Shown in pieces: positions 28,988-37,871 of a DNA stretch of 64,000 bases. The notes beneath the pieces are model-generated. The model was not told the origin of the DNA and searched no databases. It saw nothing but the letters and a program-made list of their open reading frames with translations. The position numbers were made by a program, and so were the translations under genes. Every line of letters begins with the position of its first letter. The stretch's first letter is position 1. Source of the stretch: Blastocatellia bacterium (lineage in GTDB: Bacteria > Acidobacteriota > Blastocatellia > HR10); the NCBI GenBank assembly GCA_025055075.1, contig JANWYV010000045.1, positions 86,423 to 150,422 of the forward strand, written 5' to 3'.

Positions 28988-29602
28988 GTGGTCGTTCACA
29001 AAGAGCTGAAGGAGGCACGGCGGAATCAGATCCTTTTCTTCGCCAAACAAGTCTTCTCGCAGAAAGGGTATCACAACGCGAGCGTCTCGGACATCATCGA
29101 GAGTGCAGGCATCGCGCGGGGGACGTTTTATCTCTATTTCACGAGCAAACGCGACATTTTTGACAGCCTCTTGGATGAGGTCCTCAAGGAGTTGCGCCAG
29201 CGGATTCGGCCTATTGATCTCAGTCCGGGTGCGCCCGATCCGCTCGCGCAAGTCAAGGCGAACATCGGTCGGGTCCTGGAGTTTCTCGTCCACGATCCCG
29301 AGTTGACGAAGATTCTCCTCCATCACGCAGCGGGCTTGGATGAACGTTCCTCTGCGATGCTGCAAGCCTTCTACGAGCGTGTCCTTTCGCTCATCGAGCG
29401 GTCGTTGGAGCATGGGATCCGCATGGGTCTTGTGCGTCCTTGTCAGACGCGCATCGTTGCGTCCTGCATCTTGGGGACGATGAAGGAGGTGGCCGATCAA
29501 CTGACGACTCATCGCGAGGATCTTCCGCCGCTTGAGGCCGTCGTTGAGGAACTCTTCAACTTCGGGCTGCGCGGCGTTTTCGCCCGTTCGGCCACGTTGT
29601 GA
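28988..29602 (+). CDS. TetR-family transcriptional regulator
   Basis: 204 residues from GTG 28988, 9 bases after GGGAGGAG. The N-terminal HTH is clear: QVFSQKGYHNASVSDIIE, then AGIARGTFYLYFTSKRDIF. The C-terminal ligand/dimer domain is helical and diverged, with Cys near 153 and 159. TetR proteins are mostly repressors released by a small ligand. A perfect 26-bp palindrome over a promoter directly after this gene is the obvious target, so it probably controls the three dehydratase/activase genes downstream. Ligand unknown; acyl-CoA is one possibility. Confidence 0.9.
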   Translation: MVVHKELKEARRNQILFFAKQVFSQKGYHNASVSDIIESAGIARGTFYLYFTSKRDIFDSLLDEVLKELRQRIRPIDLSPGAPDPLAQVKANIGRVLEFLVHDPELTKILLHHAAGLDERSSAMLQAFYERVLSLIERSLEHGIRMGLVRPCQTRIVASCILGTMKEVADQLTTHREDLPPLEAVVEELFNFGLRGVFARSATL

Positions 29603-29643
29603 ATTTTTTTACCTCCTCACTAGACTGACATGTCAGTCTAGTG
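29597..29643 (+). promoter_or_regulatory. 26-bp perfect palindrome (putative TetR operator) over a promoter
   Basis: CACTAGACTGACA at 29618-29630 is followed without spacer by its exact complement at 29631-29643. A promoter can be drawn as TTGTGA (29597-29602) with TAGACT (29621-29626) at 18 bases, so the palindrome covers the -10 and start site. It lies between tetR and the dehydratase-like gene. The preceding T-run (29604-29610) is on the wrong side for a terminator. Confidence 0.7.
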
Positions 29644-29671
29644 GGTGTCGCAACAAATGGGAGGTATGCCT

Positions 29672-31189
29672 ATGGAGACGATCCAGAGGATCAACCATTA
29701 TACGGCCTATCGGCCTCGCCCCTTCACGCGAGAGGAACGGGCGACAGTGACAATTCTCTTCGGGGGATTGACCTGGAAGCATGAGCGACTGATTCAGGGC
29801 GTGATGCATAACCTGGGCTATCGGGCCCAACCGCTTCCGAATATCACGCGGGCGGATTTGGATGCGGGGAAGGAATTGATTGATGTCGGGGCGTGTTGTC
29901 CGACGATCTTCACCACGGGGAATTTGGTGAATTTCCTCAAGTCGGAGGTGGCCGCGCTGGGTCGCGATGAGGTCGTCAAGCGCTATGTCTTTCTGACGGC
30001 CGGAGCATGCGGCCCCTGCCGGTTCGGGCAGTACCATGAATCGTACACGATGGCGCTCGATGGGCTGGGACTTCGAGATTTCCGCCTCTTCCTCCTCGCC
30101 CAGAATCAGCTCGACCAAGGGGCGACGCACGGTGGGGGATTGGAGATCAATCTCCCGCTGAGCTTAGGGCTCATCTGGGCGATCCTCTGTGCTGATGTGC
30201 TGACCGATCTCGAGTACATGACGCGTCCCTATGAGGTTGTCCCCGGAGAGACAGATCGCGTCATGCGCGAAAGCATCGAGTACCTGTACGATGTCTTCCG
30301 ACGTCGGCCTCAAGAGAAACTGCAGGGAGGAAAGTTGAAGGTCTTCGCGTGGCATGTCCTGACCGACTACTTCACCGATGCTCTGCGCGAAGTGCGGAAG
30401 CGGTGGGACACCATTCGCGTAGATCGGCTGCAGGTCAAGCCGAAGGTGAAGATCACGGGCGAATTCTGGCTCCAGACGCACGAGGGTGACGGCAACTACA
30501 ACATCAAGCGATGGCTCGAACAAGAAGGGGCGGAAGTCATTCCGCCGCCGATCGCCGTTTGGCTCGACTATCTGCTGCATTCGCCGATCACTTCCGAAGA
30601 GTGGAAGGGCGCTGAGCGCAATCGCAAGAAGATCGCGCTCATTCGCGCCTTGGAGCACATCTATCACTTCGTCTACAATCGCTTCCGCAGGGCGCTTGGG
30701 AATCTCCCCTACGAACTGCCCGATCAAGAGGAGCTCAAGCAACTGGCCAAACCCTACTACCACTACGAACTGCGCGGAGGCGAGGGGCACATGCTCGTGG
30801 GGAAAGCCCTCTATGCTTATCGGCATAAGAAGGCGCATATGATTTGCGAGCTGTCGCCTTACTCCTGCATGCCGAACACGATGTCCATTGGGGCGATGGC
30901 CAACGTGCTCGGCCGCTATCCCGATCTGCTCTATGCACCGATCGAAATCAAGGGGGACGCCGAGGTGCACGCTCTCTCTCGGTGCCAGATGATCCTGACC
31001 GAGGCCAAGCGGCGCGCTCAAGCGGAATTCGAGGACGCGCTCGCCAAGACCGGACTCACCGTGGAGGCGATCCGCCGCTATGAGGAGCGGTACCCGGAGG
31101 TGCAACGAAGCACCTATCGCATCCCGCACTACGGCTATGCGGGGACGGCGGCCAATTACGTCATGCATCTGGCGCGGAAGATGCGATGA
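29672..31189 (+). CDS. 2-hydroxyacyl-CoA dehydratase-like subunit (COG3581 type)
   Basis: 505 residues from ATG 29672, 7 bases after GGGAGG. Cysteines that could bind an iron-sulfur cluster occur in DVGACCPTIF, AGACGPCRFGQY and ELSPYSCMPN. The overall pattern resembles the conserved protein that, in many anaerobes, is fused to or neighbours BcrAD/BadFG activases and is related to the dehydratase D-component. No signal peptide. The substrate is not known; radical dehydration or ATP-driven reduction is inferred from the family. It is followed 48 bases later by the activase. Confidence 0.75.
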   Translation: METIQRINHYTAYRPRPFTREERATVTILFGGLTWKHERLIQGVMHNLGYRAQPLPNITRADLDAGKELIDVGACCPTIFTTGNLVNFLKSEVAALGRDEVVKRYVFLTAGACGPCRFGQYHESYTMALDGLGLRDFRLFLLAQNQLDQGATHGGGLEINLPLSLGLIWAILCADVLTDLEYMTRPYEVVPGETDRVMRESIEYLYDVFRRRPQEKLQGGKLKVFAWHVLTDYFTDALREVRKRWDTIRVDRLQVKPKVKITGEFWLQTHEGDGNYNIKRWLEQEGAEVIPPPIAVWLDYLLHSPITSEEWKGAERNRKKIALIRALEHIYHFVYNRFRRALGNLPYELPDQEELKQLAKPYYHYELRGGEGHMLVGKALYAYRHKKAHMICELSPYSCMPNTMSIGAMANVLGRYPDLLYAPIEIKGDAEVHALSRCQMILTEAKRRAQAEFEDALAKTGLTVEAIRRYEERYPEVQRSTYRIPHYGYAGTAANYVMHLARKMR

Positions 31190-31237
31190 GCGCCAGCAGA
31201 CTTCGCGACGAGAAGTCGTCGGCAAGGAGGAGGGGTG

Positions 31238-33415
31238 ATGATCTGCGGCATTGATGTCGGCAGCACGACGTGCAAATACGTTCTGGCATCGCCTGACGGA
31301 GAGATCCTGGCGCAAGCGTATGAACGGCACAACACGCGGCAGGCGGAGAAGGTCTTGGAATTCCTCACCCGTCTGGAGCGCGAGCACGGACTGACGCCGG
31401 GGCGAGATCGCGTCTTCTTCACCGGCTCCGGAGCCGGTTTGATCGCTTCGCTCGTGGGTGCTCGAGTCGTGCAGGAAGTCGTCGCCGTGGCGGCCGCCGT
31501 CGAGCGTTTGCATCCGGCCGTACGGTTCGTCAGCGAGATCGGCGGGGAGGACATGAAGACGATCTTCTTCACGGGCGATGGCTCCTCCAAAGGGAAGCAA
31601 GTCCTCATGCAGAGCGCGTGCTCGGGGGGGACCGGCACCTTCATCGAGAAGACGGCGCGCAAGCTGCAGATCCCGCTCGAGCAACTGTCGGAGATGCGCT
31701 ACGAGGGGTATCCGCTGCACAAGATCAGCAGCAAATGCGGCATCTTTGCCGAAGCCGATGCCAACACGCTGCTCAAAGCGGGCGTTCCCGTCGAAGAGAT
31801 CATCGCCTCTCTCTTCGAGGCCGTCGTCTATCAGAATCTCGCGACGCTCACGCGCGGCAATACCCCGATGCCGGAGGTCCTTCTCCTGGGCGGACCGAAT
31901 CTCTTCTTCAAAGGTTTGCAGGAAGCCTGGCGCCACCATTTGCTCAAGATCTGGAAGGAGCGTAAGGTCCCGCTGCCGGAAGATCGGGACCCAGCCTCCC
32001 TCATCTCCGTCCCCAAGGAAGCGCTCTATTACGCAGCTCTCGGATGCATCGAGATCGCACGACGCGAACCCGAACACGTCGGCGTGTACCAGGGCATGGA
32101 TAAGCTCCGGTGGTGGATCGAGGAGGGACAGTACGAGGAGAAAAGGCGCGAGGGGCGAAAAGGCCTGTGGACGACGCCAGACGAGCTGCAGCAGTTTCGG
32201 ATCACTTATGGGAACAATGGGCGCTCCGACCCTCGGCTCTCCATTCGGAGAGAGCGCCCGACTCCTGATCTCTCGCGCGTGGTTCTCGGCTGCGATTTCG
32301 GTTCGACGACGGCCAAAGCTGTCTGCCTCTCGCCCGAGAAGGAACTGGTCTTCTCCTGTTACGCCCTCAGCCGCGGCAACCCCATCGAAGATGCCAAGGC
32401 GCTCTTTCGTCAGATTCGAGCGGCCATCGGAGACGGAGAGATCCTGGCCGTGGGTATCACCGGTTACGGGAAGGATCTGCTCAAAGGGATCATTGGGGCC
32501 GATTGCGCGGTGGTGGAGACGATCGCGCATGCGACGGCCGGACTCTATTTCTTCCCTGATGCCGATTGCATCTGCGACGTGGGCGGGGTGGACGTCAAGA
32601 TCATGATCCTGAAGAACGGGACGGTCTCGGACTTCCGACTCAACTCGCAATGCTCCTCGGGAAATGGCGCGTTCCTTCAAGGTGTGGCCGAGCGGTTCGG
32701 CATCCCTCTGGAGCAGATCGCCGACTATGCCTTTCGTGCGCAAGCCATGCCGCAATTGACGATGGGCTGCGGCGTCTTCCTGCAGAGCGACATCGTCAAC
32801 CAACAGCGCAAGGGCTGGCAAGCGGAGGAGATCCTCGCCGGGCTCTGCGCCATTCTCCCGTTGAACGTATGGATCTACGCCGGCGGATTGAATAATCTCG
32901 CGCAGGTCGGACGAAAATTCATCCTCCAAGGAGGGACGCACAAAAACCTGGCCGTCGTCAAAGCACAGGTGGACTTCATCAAGTCGAAGGTCCCGGATGC
33001 TGAGATCGTCGTCCATCCGTACTCCGGTGAAGCGGGAGCCATCGGCGCAGCGCTCATCGCGCACGAATGGTGGGAGCGCGGCGGGCGCACTCATTTCCGT
33101 GGCTTCGACGTCATCGAGCGTCTCACCTACAAGACGACGACCTCACCGGATACGGTTTGCAAATGGTGCCCCGTCAACTGCCAGCGCAGCTTCATTGACG
33201 TCGAACTACCGGGTGGCAAGGGGCGTCCTTGGAGCAAGGTCCCCCTTCCCGAAGGATGGGAGCGCGTGATCGTGAATAATTCCTGCCCGAAGGGACTCGT
33301 GGAAGACGTCAATGAGATGAAGGCCATCAAAGCGGAATTGGAGAAGACGAAAAATGCGTATCCCAACATTGCGGATTTTGTTCGGAAAGAAGGCTTCCGT
33401 CGCGTCGCCGCCTAA
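31238..33415 (+). CDS. Tandem BcrAD/BadFG-type ATPase (acyl-CoA dehydratase activase)
   Basis: 725 residues with two ASKHA ATPase modules. The first starts at GIDVGSTTCKYVLASPDG and has CSGGTGTFIEKTA and SSKCGIFAEAD; the second starts near residue 350 at GCDFGSTTAKAVCLSPEK and has CSSGNGAFLQGVA and MGCGVFLQSD. The SKCGIFAE and MGCGVFLQ cysteines match the cluster ligands of dehydratase activators. A C-terminal tail with CKWCPVNCQRSF has extra cysteines. ATP hydrolysis is thought to drive low-potential electron transfer to a partner. ATG 31238 follows AAGGAGGAGG. Confidence 0.85.
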   Translation: MICGIDVGSTTCKYVLASPDGEILAQAYERHNTRQAEKVLEFLTRLEREHGLTPGRDRVFFTGSGAGLIASLVGARVVQEVVAVAAAVERLHPAVRFVSEIGGEDMKTIFFTGDGSSKGKQVLMQSACSGGTGTFIEKTARKLQIPLEQLSEMRYEGYPLHKISSKCGIFAEADANTLLKAGVPVEEIIASLFEAVVYQNLATLTRGNTPMPEVLLLGGPNLFFKGLQEAWRHHLLKIWKERKVPLPEDRDPASLISVPKEALYYAALGCIEIARREPEHVGVYQGMDKLRWWIEEGQYEEKRREGRKGLWTTPDELQQFRITYGNNGRSDPRLSIRRERPTPDLSRVVLGCDFGSTTAKAVCLSPEKELVFSCYALSRGNPIEDAKALFRQIRAAIGDGEILAVGITGYGKDLLKGIIGADCAVVETIAHATAGLYFFPDADCICDVGGVDVKIMILKNGTVSDFRLNSQCSSGNGAFLQGVAERFGIPLEQIADYAFRAQAMPQLTMGCGVFLQSDIVNQQRKGWQAEEILAGLCAILPLNVWIYAGGLNNLAQVGRKFILQGGTHKNLAVVKAQVDFIKSKVPDAEIVVHPYSGEAGAIGAALIAHEWWERGGRTHFRGFDVIERLTYKTTTSPDTVCKWCPVNCQRSFIDVELPGGKGRPWSKVPLPEGWERVIVNNSCPKGLVEDVNEMKAIKAELEKTKNAYPNIADFVRKEGFRRVAA

Positions 33416-34574
33416 GGATCGCTCGCAGGTGCGCGTGGGGATCCCGAAGGTCCTCAATATTTGGAGCACCCATCAATTCTGGGTGGGATTTCTGACGGCC
33501 CTGGGGATTTCGCCCGAGAACATCGTCTTCAGCTCCGACACCTCTGAGGATCAATATCGCGAGTACGGCAAGGGGCGAGGCACAGTGGATTGCTGCTACC
33601 CGGTCAAGTGCATGAGCGGACACTATGGGGAATTGATCTTCGGCCAGAAGAAGAAGATCGACATCTTGCTGAGCCCGATGATCTATTCCCTGCCGTCTTT
33701 TCTGCGCGGTCACGTGCTCGACACGCTCACCTGCACGCGAGTGATGGCAGGGCCAGAGAACATCAAGGCGGGATTTCTCAAAGAGCGTGACGTCTTCGCC
33801 GAGAATGGGATTCGATACGTCTCGCCGTTCGTCTCGCTCGGCGAGCCGGAGAAGGTCCCCAAGCAACTTCACCTCGCCCTCAAGGATGTCCTCGACCTGA
33901 GTGAAGAGGAGACAGTGCGAGCTGTCGAAGCCGGGTATCGCGCCCTGGAGACGTTCAACCAAAGGATGCGGCAGAAGAGCCGGGAGATTCTCACCTGGTG
34001 CGCGCGTCACGACCGTCCGTGCATTCTGGTATTGGCGCGCCCGTATCACATGGATCCGGGCATTGGGCATGAGATCGAAGCCGAGCTACAAGCCCACGGA
34101 TTTCCCATCCTGTGGATGCAGTACTTCCCGATCGACGAGGATCTCATGCACTGGCTCTTCGGCGAGGAGATTCGCGCCGGACGGATCAAAAGTCCCTTCG
34201 ACATCTCGGATGTCTGGCCCTCGTCCTACAGTAGCAACACGAATGAGATCCTATGGGGAGCGAAGGTCGCCGCTCGCTGTCCATGGATCACGTGCGTCAT
34301 CCGCTTCTCCAGCTACGAATGTGGAATGGATCAACCGACCTACACGCCGACCCAAAAGATCGTGGAGGCGTCGGGCACGCTCTATTTCAAATTCGGCGAT
34401 CTGGATGCCACTAAGCCGGCCGGCAGCATCAAGATTCGCGTCGAGACGATCGTGCACTACGTCGAGAAATACTCGCGCGACATCATCCGGCGTAAGCTCG
34501 CTGCGCTGCCGCCGCGATGTCCACTGCTGGAGGACGCGGCCTCAACCTCTGAGAGCGCTCCATTGGCGGCTTGA
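33354..34574 (+). CDS. DUF2229-type activase-associated protein
   Basis: 406 residues from ATG 33354, or about 381 from GTG 33429. The segment VRVGIPKVLNIWSTHQFWVGFL and the GTVDCCYPVKCMSG cysteine motif are typical of the domain that follows the activase in large fused homologues; a later CVIRFSSYECGMDQ adds cysteines. It overlaps the activase by 62 bases in the +1 frame. Together with the two preceding genes it rebuilds the usual fused protein in pieces. The cysteines suggest an iron-sulfur cluster. Biochemical role unknown. Confidence 0.75.
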   Translation: MRIPTLRILFGKKASVASPPKDRSQVRVGIPKVLNIWSTHQFWVGFLTALGISPENIVFSSDTSEDQYREYGKGRGTVDCCYPVKCMSGHYGELIFGQKKKIDILLSPMIYSLPSFLRGHVLDTLTCTRVMAGPENIKAGFLKERDVFAENGIRYVSPFVSLGEPEKVPKQLHLALKDVLDLSEEETVRAVEAGYRALETFNQRMRQKSREILTWCARHDRPCILVLARPYHMDPGIGHEIEAELQAHGFPILWMQYFPIDEDLMHWLFGEEIRAGRIKSPFDISDVWPSSYSSNTNEILWGAKVAARCPWITCVIRFSSYECGMDQPTYTPTQKIVEASGTLYFKFGDLDATKPAGSIKIRVETIVHYVEKYSRDIIRRKLAALPPRCPLLEDAASTSESAPLAA

Positions 34575-34583
34575 CCGATCCGC

Positions 34584-36035
34584 TCACGATCGCACGCGCA
34601 CGCGGTAGACGAGTCGGGCTTCGGCACCGCGCGCGACCGGAACCGCGAACCGAATCGCGAAGGCTCCCGCTCGCTCCCAAGGGAAGGTCGAATGGAGGAT
34701 CTCCCAATCGCCCCCGACGGGTTCGATGACCGTGAGCGTGACGTCCTCATTTTTGCGATTGCGCACGAGGAGCTCGTATTCGGACTCATAAGCGTCGCGA
34801 CCGATTCGTTGAAAGGCTGTTTGCCGACGCTCGACGATGAGATCGAATGCGCGTCCGACAGTGATCCGCGCCCATTCCTCGCGCGGAGTGTGGGGCAGAC
34901 GATCTTCGCCGAGCAATTGCGGACCCGCCTGCGGATCTCTCTTGTAGATGCGGACCGTCCCGGCCGGAAGCGGAAGGCCGAGACCGTGCTCCTTCGCATT
35001 CCGGAAGCTGAGCATCACGCGCACGGGTTCGCGTATGGGTTGCCCCGGTTCGACCGGCTGGCGGTAATAGTATCCCTGCCCGGTCACCACGTACTCTTTC
35101 CTCAGGCCCACATCGCGCGCTGCCACCAGCGCCAGTTGTTTCGTCTCGTTGTGTTCGAGGGTCACCGGACGATCGAAAGCGTAGACGTGATATTCGAAGA
35201 CCTCTTGTCGCTGCACGTCCGGAACCTGAGCCTGCGCCTCGCGGGCGAGCGCATAGAGCTCGATCTCGCGGGGACGCGAGGGACCAACGCGCTGAATCTC
35301 ACCAGCCATCAGCCGCAATTCGGCTTGGTGAAAGGCGACCCCGCTGCGATTGGTGACCGTCGCCCACGCGTTCAAGTCGGCCGAACGTTCGGCGCCATCC
35401 ACCGTCAGGACGTAATGCGCTTCCCAACTGAGACCGCTGGCCAGATAGGACAGCTCCAGCTCGCGCTCGCTTCCCGCTTCATTTCTCACCGTCCAGAGAA
35501 GCGCCGGTTGAACGGTCAGCCCTTCCGGGAGGGAGGGGAATCGGATCTCGGCGATCGCTGGTTGGATGACGATCTCATCGCCGATTTTCCACACGGCCTG
35601 ACCGTCACGATAAGCGAGGAGCACAGCCTTGACCGGAATCAACTGCTCCGCGCCATTCACCATGAGGCGACGAACGAGCGTCAACTCTCTCCCCACGGAG
35701 CGCTCGAGCAATCGGTCGGGCTTGAGGACATCGTAGGCATAGGTTTGTTCCAACACGGCGAAGGCCGCGCCGCCATCGCGCGTCGTCACGGAGACGGTCG
35801 CCGGATCGAGCGTGCTCGCGACATCTTGAACGCGAATGCGCGCGATCCCGCGCGGCAAGCGCACGCGACGAATTTCACGGACGAGGCCCAAGTCATTCGC
35901 ATAAATGGTGAGCGTGACGCGCTGCCGATCGCTCCGCGTCGTCGCCACGTCTTGAGCGATGACGAGCGGCGAGGAGATTCGCCCAATCCCCACGCAGAGC
36001 GCGCCGACGCCAAGGAGGCGAAGCCAATCGTTCAT
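34584..36035 (-). CDS. Secreted DUF4139-domain protein
   Basis: 483 residues. An N-terminal hydrophobic segment (about 5-27) ending AQDVATT looks like a signal peptide. The body matches DUF4139: YLASGLSWEAHYVLTVDG and ATVTNRSGVAFHQAELRLMAGE are the best-preserved parts, and the C-terminal beta-rich region ends in ARLVYRVRV. Homologues are surface or periplasmic proteins without a proven function. ATG 36035 follows GGTGGAGGGG; a longer open frame to 36089 has no support. It ends 10 bases from the convergent end of the DUF2229 gene. Confidence 0.8.
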   Translation of the reverse strand: MNDWLRLLGVGALCVGIGRISSPLVIAQDVATTRSDRQRVTLTIYANDLGLVREIRRVRLPRGIARIRVQDVASTLDPATVSVTTRDGGAAFAVLEQTYAYDVLKPDRLLERSVGRELTLVRRLMVNGAEQLIPVKAVLLAYRDGQAVWKIGDEIVIQPAIAEIRFPSLPEGLTVQPALLWTVRNEAGSERELELSYLASGLSWEAHYVLTVDGAERSADLNAWATVTNRSGVAFHQAELRLMAGEIQRVGPSRPREIELYALAREAQAQVPDVQRQEVFEYHVYAFDRPVTLEHNETKQLALVAARDVGLRKEYVVTGQGYYYRQPVEPGQPIREPVRVMLSFRNAKEHGLGLPLPAGTVRIYKRDPQAGPQLLGEDRLPHTPREEWARITVGRAFDLIVERRQTAFQRIGRDAYESEYELLVRNRKNEDVTLTVIEPVGGDWEILHSTFPWERAGAFAIRFAVPVARGAEARLVYRVRVRS

Positions 36036-36218
36036 TGTCCCCTCCACCGTTGAGATCTCTCGCCCATACGGATGCCCCGAACCCAACACCCGTTGTCCTG
36101 CTCAAGGGTATCCCACGGCAGCGCTCATTCACAACGGCAGCCCAAGGTCGGACCGGACGAGCGAGGTCCTGACGCGCGAATCGCAGGACGTCGCCCTCTA
36201 GTCGCTCGGTTGGGATCG

Positions 36219-37640
36219 CTATCGTTTCACCCGTCGCCACAGCTCGGCGAGCGCTTCCTGCGCTGCCGAGCGGCAAAAGGTCGCGGCCGCTTCCTCCGGC
36301 TTTCCCTTCACATCCTGGCCGAGCGAACGGGTCACGAGCGTCTCCATCTTCGTTGGCTCGATCCAGCGATAGTCGAGCCTCACGGTCGTCTTCTCGCTCG
36401 TCTCGATGCCAGCTCTCCGTCCGAGGAGTCCGCCGAGCCTTCGTCCCCAATCGGGCTTCGCCTCTCGAAGATTCAACGCGAGGATGTAATCCACGTGCTT
36501 AGCCTCAGCCTCGGCTTTGAGGGCCGCGGGATCGGCGGCCACTAAGCCGATCGCCTCAAGCTGTCCCCCTCCTCCATTTTCGAGCGCAGCGATCACCTGC
36601 TCGCGAAGGGCGACGATGTCCAGTGAAGCGCCGGACTCATCAGTGAGCTGCACGCCGATGCGCAGAAGGCCCGTCCGCTTTGCGGGAACGGCTCGCGTCT
36701 CCCGCTCAGCCGCCGAGCGGGCGGTTTTCATCGCTTCCGAGAACGAGAGCGCGGTCTGTCGCCCGACGCTCGCCCAAAACGCCTCCGCATCGGCGATCTG
36801 GCGACAGTCGGCCGGCATCTCGAAGAGCGCGGCATCAGATGGTGTGGTCGAGAGGTCCGTCACTTCCGCGATCACGGACATCGTCTGGCCCTGGACGGTC
36901 ATCGTCGCTTTGGTGAAGAGAGGGAGGTGATTGAGGAGCGAGGCATCCCCTTTCATGTCAATGCGAAAGCGATCCACGCAATCGGGGCGAGCCGTTGGCA
37001 CAAGATGCGAAGGGGGCATTGGGCGCACGTCGCAACTCCAAATGGGGAGATCCGTGACCCACAGCTCCAAGGTCATCTCGAATCGCCCCGGCGAGCAGGC
37101 GTCGGGCGAAGCGTCGAGGACCTGCCGGACGAGCAGACGTCGAGCCGGACGGCCGAACATCTGCTTGCGCTCCCCCGTGTCAGTGATCTCTCCTCGGATT
37201 GAGACGATCCCTCCCCTTCGCGGGACTCCCGACCGGCGCGCCGCGTGTTGCGGAGCGGCGGATTCTTCGCGAGAGCGTTCGCCGATCTCGATGAACGGTT
37301 GAATGAGGCACGTCCGATCGCGCACGTTGATGTAGATGGTGCGCTGGAGATCGCATTGCGTCAGCGTGACGAGCTGCTGGTGGCGATCCTCGCGGCGCTC
37401 ACGGTTTCCGCGAACGAGGACGAGCATCTCGCCACCACCCGTAGGGAGGCGCATTCCTTCCATCTCCACGCGCGTCGCGAGGGTATAGCGAAGCGTCGTC
37501 TCGCGCTGGGACTGAGCGCCCACCCACTCGCTCGGAGAAAGTGAAGGGGGCATCACTGTGGCGTACAGGAGCAATCCTCCGGTGATCGCGCGGGATCGCC
37601 AACTGATGAGGCGACCATCGAAACCTTGATGTTCCCTCAT
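36219..37640 (-). CDS. Secreted hypothetical protein, 473 aa
   Basis: ATG 37640 follows AAAGGAGG. The N-terminus has a basic stretch and a hydrophobic core (about 22-40), likely a signal peptide or anchor. The N-terminal half is beta-rich with scattered Cys (CDLQRT, DRTCLIQ, DACSPG, SCDVRP, DCVDRF). The C-terminal half from about 310 (RTGLLRIGVQLTDESGASLD) resembles the nucleotide-fold modules of acidobacterial secreted proteins. No known family can be named with confidence. It shares strand and 183-base spacing with the DUF4139 gene. Confidence 0.65.
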   Translation of the reverse strand: MREHQGFDGRLISWRSRAITGGLLLYATVMPPSLSPSEWVGAQSQRETTLRYTLATRVEMEGMRLPTGGGEMLVLVRGNRERREDRHQQLVTLTQCDLQRTIYINVRDRTCLIQPFIEIGERSREESAAPQHAARRSGVPRRGGIVSIRGEITDTGERKQMFGRPARRLLVRQVLDASPDACSPGRFEMTLELWVTDLPIWSCDVRPMPPSHLVPTARPDCVDRFRIDMKGDASLLNHLPLFTKATMTVQGQTMSVIAEVTDLSTTPSDAALFEMPADCRQIADAEAFWASVGRQTALSFSEAMKTARSAAERETRAVPAKRTGLLRIGVQLTDESGASLDIVALREQVIAALENGGGGQLEAIGLVAADPAALKAEAEAKHVDYILALNLREAKPDWGRRLGGLLGRRAGIETSEKTTVRLDYRWIEPTKMETLVTRSLGQDVKGKPEEAAATFCRSAAQEALAELWRRVKR

Positions 37641-37792
37641 ATAGCCTCCTTTCACGAGGATTTCGATCCTCGCCCGTGCGCGATGCGCTCAAATGCGCGG
37701 TCATCCTACTACAAACAAGGCGCAGCCACAAGGATCGCGAAGAATTCCCCGAGCATCGGATTCGAAAGCCCCATCTCATTGAAGGGGCGACG

Positions 37793-37810
37793 CCTCTCGA
37801 CGTCGAGAGG
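37793..37810. promoter_or_regulatory. 18-bp perfect palindrome upstream of phzF-like gene
   Basis: CCTCTCGAC at 37793-37801 followed directly by its complement at 37802-37810. It lies 61 bases before the phzF-like ATG and 150 bases before the divergent secreted-protein gene, so it may be an operator for either. The rest of 37641-37871 shows no gene. Confidence 0.35.
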
Positions 37811-37871
37811 GGCTTCGGCTATGCTTACGATTTCTCCGACAGCGATCGCTTGCGGGAGAACTACACTGACG

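Noticed and set aside
29604-29643. Intrinsic terminator after tetR
   Set aside because: The T-run comes before, not after, the palindrome, and the palindrome has no loop. Operator is the better reading.
30164-33094. Very long minus-strand open frame opposite the dehydratase and activase genes
   Set aside because: It is antisense to well-supported genes, has no family resemblance and is Arg/Asp/Leu-biased in the way expected of a GC-rich mirror frame.
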